From a bacterium (GTDB taxonomy: Bacteria > UBP15 > UBA6099 > JAJRTR01), in contig JAJRTR010000182.1 in NCBI GenBank assembly GCA_024278215.1, forward strand, positions 36,846-100,845: a stretch of DNA of 64,000 nt, given 5' to 3'. A program made the translations under genes and the position numbers. A model generated the notes under the pieces. That model saw nothing but the letters and a program-made list of their open reading frames with translations, did no database searches and had not been told where the DNA came from. Positions 27,721 to 36,121 of this stretch are shown here, in pieces (position 1 is the first letter of the stretch; the number at the start of each line of letters is the position of its first letter).

Positions 27721-29223
27721 TCATTTATTCTTATTCTTTTCGCGGCGCAGGCGGACCACAAGCATGAATGCTTCCTCGATAATGTTCATAGACATTTTCG
27801 ATTCGCCGTATCTCCTGTCGAGAAAACGGATCGGCACTTCAGCAATCCGCAACCCGGCCTGGTACGCCCTGAACGTCATCACTATCAGGTATCCGTATCC
27901 TTTCGCGGATATGGAATCAAGACCAAGCTTGTCGACCTCGCTGAGACGGATGCACCTGTAGCCTGTCGTCAGGTCGGAAACCGGCACGCCGAGCACAGTT
28001 TTCGCGAACGTGTTGCCGCCGAAACTCAGCAGCCGGCGGTGAACGCCCCAGTTGATTGTCCCGCCGCCCGGCACATAGCGCGCGCCCACGACATAGTCGG
28101 CCTCCTGTGCCGCCCTTATCATCTGCGGCAGCGTCACGGGATCGTGCGATAAGTCGGCGTCCATATTTATCACGAAATCGAAGCCCTGCCCCTTCGCCCA
28201 TTTGATGCCTTCCGTTATGGCGGTGCCCAGTCCGAGCTTGCTGCCGCGGCTCAGCAGGTGCAGGTTCGGGAGTTCACCTTGCAGCGCGCGTACGGCATCG
28301 CCTGTGCCGTCGGGTGACGAGTCGTCCACAACCAGCACGGTGATGTCAGGCAGTAGCCTGAATATGCGTTTGACAAGCGGTGCGATATTATCTTTTTCGT
28401 TGTATGTGCATGTTATTACAGCGACACGCGAGGCGTCCGGCGGCCTGCCGGTATATGCGCCGAGAAGTTTAACTTCCGCACGCGCTTGCCGCTGGATACC
28501 CCTGAGCGGAAGGTAACTTTTTATCGTCTGTCCTATGCCGAGCTTGCTGCGACCGATCTTCTTGTCGTACCTGAGCGTGAAAGGTATCTCCTCGACGCGC
28601 TCGCCCGATTCGAGCAGGCGCAGCAGCAGTTCCGCCTGCACGCCACCGCCCTTCGACTGCACAATATGCGCACCGTAAATATCCGACGCACGCAACAGCG
28701 CCGCCCTCGAATATGCGCGATAGCCGCAGCTTATGTCTTTCACACCCGGCACGGGCGCGAGCAGGTCCATGAAACTCTTCGCGCCCCGGCTCAGTAGTTT
28801 TCGCGGCGCGCTCACTCCCTTTTCTTCGCCGCCCTCGACGAAACGCGAACATATCGCCAGCCCCGCGCCGCCCCTTATTCTTTCGACAAGCGCCGCGATG
28901 TATTCCGGATTATGCGTGTCGTCGGCGTCCATTGTCACCATCACGTCGGCGGCGGAGTCCGCACGATCGAGGAAGGCGTTTATCCCGGTTTCAATCGCCG
29001 CGGCGAGTCCCCTGTTCTCACTGTGCGACACGACTTCCAGAGCGCCCGCTTCCGCGAGCGCGTGCTCCCGCGACACACGCACCGTCCCGTCGCTGCATCC
29101 GTCGTCGACGACAATAACCTTCACCGCATGCTCGTATCCACGCGCAAACGCGGCTATCGCATCCAGAAGCGAGGGGAGCGCCCGCTCTTCATTATATGCC
29201 GGAAGAACAACGTAGATTGTCAT
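27721..29223 (-). CDS. Double family-2 glycosyltransferase (two DPM1-like domains)
   Basis: The 500-residue protein carries two GT2 domains in tandem. The first (about 1-245) has VVLPAYNEE, VVDDGCSDGT and the DxD motif MDADDTHNPEY. The second (about 265-490) has ITCTYNEKDN, VVDDSSPDGT, MDADLSHDP and the end region FLDRRYGESKMS, as in polyprenol-phosphate mannosyltransferases. The second domain would transfer a sugar to a polyprenyl phosphate at the membrane; the first may act on the same or a different lipid. There are no transmembrane helices. It follows the XTP pyrophosphatase gene by 33 bases in the same operon. Confidence 0.82.
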   Translation of the reverse strand: MTIYVVLPAYNEERALPSLLDAIAAFARGYEHAVKVIVVDDGCSDGTVRVSREHALAEAGALEVVSHSENRGLAAAIETGINAFLDRADSAADVMVTMDADDTHNPEYIAALVERIRGGAGLAICSRFVEGGEEKGVSAPRKLLSRGAKSFMDLLAPVPGVKDISCGYRAYSRAALLRASDIYGAHIVQSKGGGVQAELLLRLLESGERVEEIPFTLRYDKKIGRSKLGIGQTIKSYLPLRGIQRQARAEVKLLGAYTGRPPDASRVAVITCTYNEKDNIAPLVKRIFRLLPDITVLVVDDSSPDGTGDAVRALQGELPNLHLLSRGSKLGLGTAITEGIKWAKGQGFDFVINMDADLSHDPVTLPQMIRAAQEADYVVGARYVPGGGTINWGVHRRLLSFGGNTFAKTVLGVPVSDLTTGYRCIRLSEVDKLGLDSISAKGYGYLIVMTFRAYQAGLRIAEVPIRFLDRRYGESKMSMNIIEEAFMLVVRLRREKNKNK

Positions 29224-29256
29224 ATTCAAGTTCTTTTTTCCCAGGTAGTTACAATT

Positions 29257-29853
29257 CTATATAGTTTCCTTTTCGAGCAGCATTTTTTTCAGAGCCCGGA
29301 AAGCATTCGCCCTGTGGCTTATGCTGTTCTTTTCTTCCGCCGTGATTTCAGCCATAGTCAGACCGCGCTCCGGGAGATAGAAAACCGGGTCGTACCCGAA
29401 CCCGCCGCCGCCGCGTGGCTCGCGTGTTATGACACCGCGACATTCGCCCTCGACGGATTCTTCCGAGCCGTCGGGATACCTGACGGCGACAACGCACACA
29501 AAGCGCGCTCCCCGCTCCGCTTCGGGCACATCCTCGAGCTCTCCGAGCAGTTTTGTGTACAGATCGCTCGCCGCCGCGCCTTCACCCGCGTAACGTGCCG
29601 AGTGCACTCCCGGCCCGCCACCCAGCGCGTCCACTTCGAGTCCCGAGTCGTCCGCCACTATTATACCTTCAACCTCGCCCGCCGCCGCACGCACCTTTTT
29701 GAACGCGTTCTCCCTGTATGTTTCGCCGTCCTCGACTGCGTCGAAATCTATGATCACTCCGAATTCTTTCAGACTTTTTACCTCTATCGGTGCCATGATT
29801 GCCGCGATCTCACGCGCTTTATTGTCATTGAACGTCGCCAGTATGATCTCCAT
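29257..29853 (-). CDS. rdgB: XTP/dITP diphosphatase (non-canonical purine NTP pyrophosphatase)
   Basis: The 198-residue protein is a full-length HAM1/RdgB enzyme. It shows ATFNDNKAREI, ADDSGLEVDALGGGPGVHSARYAG, EPRGGGGFGYDPVF and ISHRANAFRAL. It hydrolyses ITP, dITP and XTP to monophosphates and cleans the nucleotide pool in the cytoplasm. ATG 29853 is preceded by AGGAGAG. It is the first gene of a two-gene operon with the double glycosyltransferase. Confidence 0.93.
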   Translation of the reverse strand: MEIILATFNDNKAREIAAIMAPIEVKSLKEFGVIIDFDAVEDGETYRENAFKKVRAAAGEVEGIIVADDSGLEVDALGGGPGVHSARYAGEGAAASDLYTKLLGELEDVPEAERGARFVCVVAVRYPDGSEESVEGECRGVITREPRGGGGFGYDPVFYLPERGLTMAEITAEEKNSISHRANAFRALKKMLLEKETI

Positions 29854-30138
29854 ATTTTTCTCTCCTGTTGCCGGTGTGCTTCAGTACATAACAGCGATTA
29901 TTGGTGAAAATAGAGCACTGATATTTTTCTGTAAAATAAAAAACAGGGACAGTATATTATGAATATCAAGCGGCGTAACGAAAACCCTTTGAAGCACCTG
30001 TTCCCGTGGCCCGCGCCTGGGAACAATGGTGATTTTTTAAACCACATTGGTGAAATATGCAGTTATCCATCCACAGGAGCCGCTGATAAATATGTTGGAC
30101 CTGTGAGCCAATTAATTACTTCGAGTGCGGGCCGGGCG
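29854..30138. other. Intergenic with repeat relics
   Basis: It contains GTTCCC/GGGAAC pairing at about 30000-30025, a half-palindrome of the short family (ACATTGGTGAAATATGC, 30043-30059) and a terminal relic of the 178-bp element at 30115-30137 (GAGCCAATTA then TCGAGTGCGG). An open frame on the plus strand from 29959 is antisense to the aldolase gene and not credible. Confidence 0.5.
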
Positions 30139-31119
30139 TTACTCCATCATCTCGTCATAAAAGTCAACGAAGTTCGGGTTTTCGACAGTTTCCATCAGTT
30201 TCATGGCCGCCCTGGGATGATCGTTGAGAAGACCGGTGATCATGTACGGTATGTCAAACCCCCATTTCAGTTCGGCTCTCATGGGCTCGACCCATTTCTC
30301 AATCGCTTTTATGAGGGGGCGGAGTTTGAACTTGGGATTTCGCAGGAAGCCGATAAGAAGTTCTGTCTGGCAGTTGCCCGCGCCCCTGCCGAGGCCCGCA
30401 AAGCTGCCGTCAGCCATGCTCGCGCCGAAAATCAGCGATTCTGTTGTGTTCGCAAACGCAAGCGACTGATTATTGTGCGCGTGAATACCAACATTTTTAC
30501 GCCACTGCTTCGCGATATCGAGATACTGCGTCGTCAATCTTCGTATCTGCTCCGGGTAGAGGGAGCCGAAACTGTCGACTATGTATATTGTATTAACCGG
30601 GCTTTCCATCAGGGCGTTGAGCGCGTTTCTTATTTCGTTTCCCGAAACTTTCGATACGGCCATAATATTGATTGAAGTCTCATAACCTTTTACATTAGCG
30701 TCATTGATCATGTCGATGGCAAGCGGAATCTGGTGTATATATGCCGCGACACGAATCAGATCGATAACACTTTCTTCACGCGGAATAATGTCCTCTTTGT
30801 AATCGCTCTTTTCGGCATCGGCCATTACTGAAATTTTCAGGTCGGTATCGTTGTCGCCCACGACTTTTCGGATATCTTCCTCGTCGCAGTGCTTCCAGGG
30901 GCCGAATTCCGACTTCGGAAACTGCGTTTTTGAGTTTTTATAGCCCATTTCCATATAGTCGATACCCGCTTCGACACATGCGTCATACACAACTTTCACA
31001 AAATCATAATCGAATTTGTGGTTGTTCATGAGACCGCCGTCCCGTATCGTGCAGTCCAGCACTTTTATGTCGGACCTGAATGTCGTAAGATTTCCGATTG
31101 CCTGCTCCATGTTATCCAT
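30139..31119 (-). CDS. DRE-TIM aldolase (HMG-CoA lyase/4-hydroxy-2-oxovalerate aldolase-like)
   Basis: The 326-residue protein has the DRE-TIM metallolyase signature LDCTIRDGGLMN near the N-terminus. Metal-binding GIHAHNNQ and the family block GLGRGAGNCQTELL follow. It lacks the extra domains of homocitrate or citramalate synthases, fitting an aldolase or lyase of 2-oxo acids; such genes also occur in surface-sugar clusters. The start is ATG 31119, with GGGAGAAAAGGA just upstream; the longer frame to 31185 has no such site. It is divergent from the TetR gene, so that regulator may control it. Confidence 0.75.
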   Translation of the reverse strand: MDNMEQAIGNLTTFRSDIKVLDCTIRDGGLMNNHKFDYDFVKVVYDACVEAGIDYMEMGYKNSKTQFPKSEFGPWKHCDEEDIRKVVGDNDTDLKISVMADAEKSDYKEDIIPREESVIDLIRVAAYIHQIPLAIDMINDANVKGYETSINIMAVSKVSGNEIRNALNALMESPVNTIYIVDSFGSLYPEQIRRLTTQYLDIAKQWRKNVGIHAHNNQSLAFANTTESLIFGASMADGSFAGLGRGAGNCQTELLIGFLRNPKFKLRPLIKAIEKWVEPMRAELKWGFDIPYMITGLLNDHPRAAMKLMETVENPNFVDFYDEMME

Positions 31120-31241
31120 TTCCTTTTCTCCCAGTCTCGGTTGCCGGTCTGTGCGGATACTGTGCCGACCACACGGCAACATCATTGCATATTAAGCGTC
31201 TGACATTATAGCACAAACAACGGAAGAAAAGAAAAAATATA

Positions 31242-31292
31242 TTATGACTTGACATCATAATTGAACGGACTATAATTATGAACATATTCATA
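31242..31292 (+). promoter_or_regulatory. Promoter of the TetR gene with two operator-like inverted repeats
   Basis: TTGACA at 31249-31254 and TATAAT at 31271-31276 are 16 bases apart, a near-consensus promoter. Two related inverted repeats cover it: TTATGA-N7-TCATAA at 31242-31260 over the -35 box and TTATGA-N6-TCATAT at 31276-31293 just after the -10 box. The arrangement suits autorepression by the TetR protein and could also affect the divergent aldolase gene. Confidence 0.65.
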
Positions 31293-31306
31293 TTTAGAGT
31301 GGATTC

Positions 31307-31957
31307 ATGGCCGGCTTAAGACAAAAGAAAAAGGAACAGCGGGAACAGCGGATTCTCGAAGCGGCCCGTTGTCTTTTCATACGGAAGGGATTCGCAGAAA
31401 CAAGCATCGAGGGTATAGCGGAACATGCGGAGGTAGGTGTCGGCACTGTCTACAACTATTTTCGTTCGAAAGATGAACTTCTCATCGCAATAATTGTCCG
31501 TGCAACGGACGATGTCATTGACGCCGGAAAGGTGGTTATTGCGGACCCGCCCGCTGATCCGGTCACAGGATTTACAGCGCTTTTCGATATTTACACGGAA
31601 TGTTTCACTGAATTCGAGAAGGGCCTTATGCGTGATATGTTCTCCGCATTTTTTCGTCATGGACAGTTGGTGGACAATGAGCTTGTCGAGCAGGATTTTC
31701 GTATTGTGGTGCAGATTTCGCAGCTTATCGAATATTACAGTGCAGAGGGAAAGATCGAAAGCGATTTTGCCACCCAGCAGGCCGCGCTCGCGCTTTACGG
31801 ACAGTTTTTTATGAATTTCCTGATATACGCCGCGACTGATACTATGTCCCTGGATGAGGTGAAAATGGCGATGGCAGCGCAGTTGGATATATTTTTTTAT
31901 GGTTTGCTGTCGCTGGAGATCAAGTGTGGTAAACAGGGGCCGTTTAAAATATTCTGA
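31307..31957 (+). CDS. TetR-family transcriptional repressor
   Basis: The 216-residue protein has an N-terminal TetR HTH: RILEAARCLFIRKGFAETSI, then IAEHAEVGVGTVYNYFRSKDELL. The C-terminal ligand-binding half is helical and diverged. Such regulators repress nearby genes until a small molecule binds. ATG 31307 lies about 25 bases after the predicted transcription start, so the leader is short. Its stop codon TGA is formed by a relic of the 178-bp element (GATTCTGACGCGGTCG, 31956-31985), so the native C-terminus may have been altered. Confidence 0.88.
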   Translation: MAGLRQKKKEQREQRILEAARCLFIRKGFAETSIEGIAEHAEVGVGTVYNYFRSKDELLIAIIVRATDDVIDAGKVVIADPPADPVTGFTALFDIYTECFTEFEKGLMRDMFSAFFRHGQLVDNELVEQDFRIVVQISQLIEYYSAEGKIESDFATQQAALALYGQFFMNFLIYAATDTMSLDEVKMAMAAQLDIFFYGLLSLEIKCGKQGPFKIF

Positions 31958-32058
31958 TTCTGACGCGGTCGTCTGCAACCGGCTCATGAACTGAGACACC
32001 GACGGCCTCCCTGCAAAGATAAAAGACGAGGACGCGGAAAAAATCATTAAATGAAAAA

Positions 32059-32781
32059 TTGACATTCGTCTACGCGCCCGGCGCAACCGCAGCCCTGCCC
32101 GGAATGCCCGACAGAGCGCCCGGCTCTCTGCGTGCCGACTGGAACGGCTCCGCTCTGCTCGCGCGCTACTACGGCAGCCGGCACGGCTGGGACTACTCGA
32201 TACAGGGCGGTAAAATCTATGGCGGCTACCACTACGGCGGCGGCCTTGTCGGCGAGGTCGGCCCTTACCAGCTTCGCGTCGAAGCGTCACTTTTCCTTGC
32301 GGACGACAGCCCCGCCCTGCCCTACCCTCTCACGGGCAATCTGTTCGACGACTCGACAACTGCTGTCTTCGGCATCGGCAGATACTATAAATCTTCGCTC
32401 GACCTCGAAGTCGAATATCTCTACAACGGAGCAGGCGACCCGGACGATTACTACACCGCATATCTGCGCCGGGCTTATGGCGGCTCGCTCAGCCTCGGGC
32501 GGCAAATTATAGGCGTGACGGCAACTTACGAATTTTCGCCGCTGATCAACGGTCGTCTCGCTGCTCTGCACTCGCTTTCCGACCAGTCGGCACAACTTCA
32601 GCCGGTTATCATCCGCTCGCTTACCGACAACTCGGATGCCGTCTTCGGTGCCACGCTGGATTTCGGACACCGCCCGGCGGCGGACCCGATTACCGGCATA
32701 CGCCTGCGCAGCGAATTCGGCACTTATCCGAACTATTTCTTTTCACAATATAAAGAGCCAATTGCAAAATTATGTTCGTAG
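32059..32781 (+). pseudogene. Outer-membrane beta-barrel gene remnant truncated by a repeat element
   Basis: The 240-codon frame starts at a TTG without a ribosome site or signal peptide. The first residues (TFVYAPG) look like the middle of a mature protein. The body has barrel-like strands (SLDLEVEYLYNGAG, LRVEASLFLAD, GSLSLGRQIIGVTATYEF). The last seven codons after SQYK come from element copy C, which begins at 32755, so the original C-terminus is lost. A short open piece upstream in another frame (AKIKDEDAEKIIK, 32012-32053) may be a frame-shifted remainder. It is probably a porin-like protein, now dead. Confidence 0.6.
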
Positions 32782-32932
32782 CGAGGTCGAGCGAAATTGT
32801 TCAGAGCAAGGCGGAGGTGTAAAATCCTCGCAGGCGTACTTGTAGAGTACGTCGAGGACGATTTTGCGCCGACAACGCAGCTATGGACAATAGCAGCCGA
32901 CCGCAGCAGAATCATAATTTTGCAATTGGCTC
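32755..32932. repeat. Dispersed 178-bp inverted-repeat element, full copy C
   Basis: Both ends are perfect (GAGCCAATTGCAAAATTATG at 32755, TTTTGCAATTGGCTC ending 32932). Its orientation matches copy B and is the inverse of copy A. It interrupts the 3' end of the beta-barrel gene. The rest of the gap to the MFS gene (up to 33166) holds only a short palindrome. Confidence 0.88.
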
Positions 32933-33002
32933 TAAAGTCTATTTCTGAGATTTTTTTTCTGAAACCGCACCGCTTCTTATGTGCGCGTACCGGCGCGCTA
33001 CC

Positions 33003-33050
33003 CCGGATTTCTCGCGATTCCGGCCCGCATTGGTGAAATATGCGGGCTAC
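33003..33050. repeat. Short palindrome family member
   Basis: CCCGGATTTCTCGCGATTCC is followed by GGCCCGCATTGGTGAAATATGCGGGCT. The second half is an almost perfect hairpin (AGCCCGCAT/ATGCGGGCT). Relatives: 17797, 26652, 30043, 34688, 41893, 56977. Confidence 0.65.
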
Positions 33051-33166
33051 ACGCAGGCGAATGCCCGGCAGTTCCATCGCTCGCTGTTGCAGTGGTGTGG
33101 GGATGTTGGTTTTGTAAAATGCTTCGGCAACGGGAAGTTTCGGTTGCACGATATTGAGTGTTGCTG

Positions 33167-34546
33167 TCAGACTCTGATCTTTATATCCCTCGTTTTCTCG
33201 TCCAGTGGATATTTCAGAAAGATAAAGAACCCGATGAGACCAAGAACGCCTGCGATAGGACCGAGCAGACTGACCCCGAGATAGCAGTCCGGACCGCCGC
33301 ATGTTGCCGAGGGCAGATTCTTTCCGAAATATTCGAACAGAACACCCTGCATACCCATGGACAAACCGGTCGCGATCTTTTGCAGAAGCCCCTGCATGCC
33401 GAAATACATGCCTTCGCGGCGGTGGCCGGAGATTTTTTCGTCATAGTCCGCTATGTCTGCAAGGATAGCCATGGGCATGACCTGGTTGATGGCTATGGGA
33501 ATACTGAGCAGTGCCATGATAATGATGCCCGCTACTGTGGGGCTGACCGGCAGGGGGAAACGCCCCACGAAAAACATCAGTGGCATAATCACTGCCAGCA
33601 GCAACAATCCGACCTTGTACAAAAATGCTTTTTCAAACTTTTTTGTGAGCAGATTGATTACAAGAAACGAAACAGCGATGCCCGGAAAGAGTATGAGATA
33701 GACCGTGGTAACAAAACCCTCGGTCTGTCCCATGAGGCGGGTCACGATAAACGGGATCGAGGCAGTGATGCACGCGAAACCCAGGTACTGAAAGATCGAC
33801 GAAGTGATATAGACGCGAAACGCGGGGTTTTTCAGAGTCCAGGAAAACGACTGGAACATGCTGTATGACTCTTCCTTCACGGTCGGCGAATGATCGTGCG
33901 TTTCCCGCACAGTGAAAGCCGTGATATAGATAAAAACAAACGCCATGCCGCCGGAAAAAAGCGCCGCATTGAAGTAGCCAAGGTACATTGATGATTTTAC
34001 GTCGATGAATTTCGGAAGGATCATGCCCTGGAACGCCGTGGCGAGAAGCATGAACACGGCAAGATAAGTTGAAACCTGCACACGTTCGGCGTTGTCGGGA
34101 ATCAGTTCCGGGTAAAGCGAAAGATACGGTCCCATAACCAGCGTGAAAAATATATAAAACAGCCCCATGAGTACAATCGTATAAATGGTGATGGCCAGAC
34201 TGCCTGCGGGAAATATCGGGTGGAACAGGAGGATGAATGTGAGAATAAGCGGGGGGGTGGCGAACAGCAGAAAAGGACGGCGACGCCCCCATCGGGAGTG
34301 GGTATTGTCGCTCCAGTAGGCCACCAGCGGGTCCGCGATCCCATCCACAAACCGACCGAGCATGAATGCGATACCGAATACAGCGGACGATATGTAGACC
34401 TCATGCCCCGGGCCTCTGGTGGTATAGAAATACACCAGCCAACCGGTGCATACCATGTTCACGATATTGCCGCCGAACTGACCGCTGCAATAAAGCATAC
34501 TGCGACCGAAACCATAACGCTGATTCTGTGTCTTTGTATTGTTCAT
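33167..34546 (-). CDS. MFS sugar:cation symporter (GPH/MelB-like)
   Basis: The 459-residue protein has about twelve transmembrane helices. The signature DGIADPLVAYWSDNTHSRWG followed by RRRPF is the cation-binding and loop motif of the glycoside-pentoside-hexuronide symporters. The second half carries DYDEKISGHRREGMYFG, also typical. It imports a sugar, glycoside or uronide with Na+ or H+; the substrate is unknown, though the uronate-type lyase at 3341-5404 makes a hexuronide plausible. It is monocistronic and ends next to repeats. Confidence 0.88.
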   Translation of the reverse strand: MNNTKTQNQRYGFGRSMLYCSGQFGGNIVNMVCTGWLVYFYTTRGPGHEVYISSAVFGIAFMLGRFVDGIADPLVAYWSDNTHSRWGRRRPFLLFATPPLILTFILLFHPIFPAGSLAITIYTIVLMGLFYIFFTLVMGPYLSLYPELIPDNAERVQVSTYLAVFMLLATAFQGMILPKFIDVKSSMYLGYFNAALFSGGMAFVFIYITAFTVRETHDHSPTVKEESYSMFQSFSWTLKNPAFRVYITSSIFQYLGFACITASIPFIVTRLMGQTEGFVTTVYLILFPGIAVSFLVINLLTKKFEKAFLYKVGLLLLAVIMPLMFFVGRFPLPVSPTVAGIIIMALLSIPIAINQVMPMAILADIADYDEKISGHRREGMYFGMQGLLQKIATGLSMGMQGVLFEYFGKNLPSATCGGPDCYLGVSLLGPIAGVLGLIGFFIFLKYPLDEKTRDIKIRV

Positions 34547-34687
34547 GAGATTCTGGTGTTCCTACATTCACCTGTTCAGCATAGCCTCTTGAGGGCGATT
34601 TTGCAACGACATGTTATCTATAAAGAAGTAATTGTGAACGCTGGAGCATTCAGTCGATGAGTTCACAAGATGAACCACAGGAATACT

Positions 34688-34721
34688 TAGCCCGGATTTC
34701 TTTGTGAGAAATCCGGGCTAA
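34688..34721. repeat. Short palindrome, possible transcription stop
   Basis: A perfect hairpin with arms TAGCCCGGATTTCT and AGAAATCCGGGCTA, four-base loop. It lies just beyond the stop of the metallo-hydrolase gene and could end its transcript, though no T-tract follows. Confidence 0.7.
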
Positions 34722-34754
34722 CCCATCTTGCGTCTTTTCTTTGTTGACAGGATA

Positions 34755-35747
34755 CTACAAATCATAGATGCCGCCGGCTTCGATCACTTCGACATCGGCG
34801 TCGAGTTCTTTGTCGAATCTCGCAAGTGCGCTGTCGCATGTGTCATGCGCCGACAGAAGCACACGTTTGGGCGCGGCTGCATTTATTGCCTCGATTGCGG
34901 CTCCCTGATCGTTCTCTGTTATACGTTCCCACGGCGGTTTCCCTGTTCCGAACAGCATCTGGAGCTGGATGCCGCCCTTGTTGCCTCTGCCGGTCGTAAC
35001 CGGGAAATGCAATCCGCCACCTATAGCATATATCGGATCGTCTGTAAGTTTTTTCACCATGTCGAGAATCACCTGTATCGTAGGGTGTACGCAACCTGTG
35101 AAAAGGACAATGCCTTTATCCTTTATCTTTGCGATTATCGACTGTTCTTCGCATAGTCCCAGCAAGAAAAGACTTCTGCACAGCGGTCCGGTCGAATATA
35201 TGCCGCCTGCAAGATGTGTCGGTTTCGCAACTATCCGCTCGTCAAATCCCGGCGCTTTTGCGTCTTCCGGCAGGTAGCAAGGTTTCCCGTTTCCCTTGCT
35301 CAGGCTCGCTGGAATGCTCATTGTTTTTGACCGGCTCGCCTTCATGCCGCCGAAATGATCGAGGTGAAGGTGCGAGATCGCCACTGCATCCACATCGTCG
35401 AGGCTGAAACCGAGTTTCTTCGCATTTTTTGCCAGTGTTTCCTGTTCTTCGCCGAAGCCGATATCAAAGAGCAGTGAACCACGGTCGGTGTTGAAAACAT
35501 AAGATACACCCGCGCTCCTCTCGAATCCCGGGCGTGTCTTCCACTCGACGAGCGACTTCAATTCAAATCTATCGAGTTCAGGCAGTTCGAGCTTCCGCGC
35601 TTCGGCTATCCTCTTTTTGTTAGTGCGTTCTACTTCGTTGCGTGTCTTCTCGAATTTAATGTTTCTCAGTCCGAGCACCGGCACAAGTACGGGTGATGCC
35701 GCTGCGATCAGCGGCCAGAACTTCACTGGTATTCTTGTATTTTCCAT
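34755..35747 (-). CDS. Metallo-beta-lactamase-fold hydrolase
   Basis: The 330-residue protein has the MBL motif SHLHLDHFGGMKA (HxHxDH) with further metal ligands in FTGCVHPT and LLSAHDTCDS. GVSYVFNTDRGSLLFDIGFG precedes it, as in the subgroup related to dihydropteridine phosphate synthases. An N-terminal hydrophobic stretch (FWPLIAAASPVLVPVLGL, residues 10-27) may anchor it in the membrane. The substrate is unknown. ATG 35747 is preceded by GGAGAGGGG; the frame's extension to 35804 is not needed. No operon partner. Confidence 0.78.
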   Translation of the reverse strand: MENTRIPVKFWPLIAAASPVLVPVLGLRNIKFEKTRNEVERTNKKRIAEARKLELPELDRFELKSLVEWKTRPGFERSAGVSYVFNTDRGSLLFDIGFGEEQETLAKNAKKLGFSLDDVDAVAISHLHLDHFGGMKASRSKTMSIPASLSKGNGKPCYLPEDAKAPGFDERIVAKPTHLAGGIYSTGPLCRSLFLLGLCEEQSIIAKIKDKGIVLFTGCVHPTIQVILDMVKKLTDDPIYAIGGGLHFPVTTGRGNKGGIQLQMLFGTGKPPWERITENDQGAAIEAINAAAPKRVLLSAHDTCDSALARFDKELDADVEVIEAGGIYDL

Positions 35748-36121
35748 TTTAAAACGCCCCTCTCCAATTTGTAAGGCCCTGGATTCCTCCAACACCATAT
35801 CCACAACTAATCACCCTGTCCTTAACGCCAATTGCAAAATCCTGGTTCGAGTGCGGTCGGCTGCAATTGTCAACAGCTGCGTTGTCGGCACATCAACATA
35901 CATATCCATTATGGCAAATATTGCAATCATTTTCAAAATACATGGAATTTCAAGGATTTTGTATGCCGTTACCGCTTTTCTTCGCGGCATAGCTGACAAA
36001 TAATTATTTTCATTATCGTTTTACATTAAATCGAAGTTTTGATATTGTTACATTCTAACTAATACAGGCAGATTCAGATCGCAGAAACGACATCCGCGCG
36101 AATGGTAGAGAGACAAGCGAA
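35748..36121. other. Divergent intergenic region with element relic
   Basis: Element relic at 35827-35890 (GCCAATTGCAAAATCCTGG, then GTGCGGTCGGCTGCAATTG and AGCTGCGTTGTCGGCAC). The rest should contain the promoters of the metallo-hydrolase (minus) and of the SNF2 gene (plus), not identified with confidence. Confidence 0.5.

Noticed and set aside
28912..29907. 331-codon open frame on the plus strand
   Set aside because: It is antisense to the glycosyltransferase and rdgB genes and reflects their codon bias.
31316..32290. 324-codon minus-strand frame across the TetR gene
   Set aside because: Antisense to tetR and the barrel remnant; Arg/Ser-rich with no recognisable domain.
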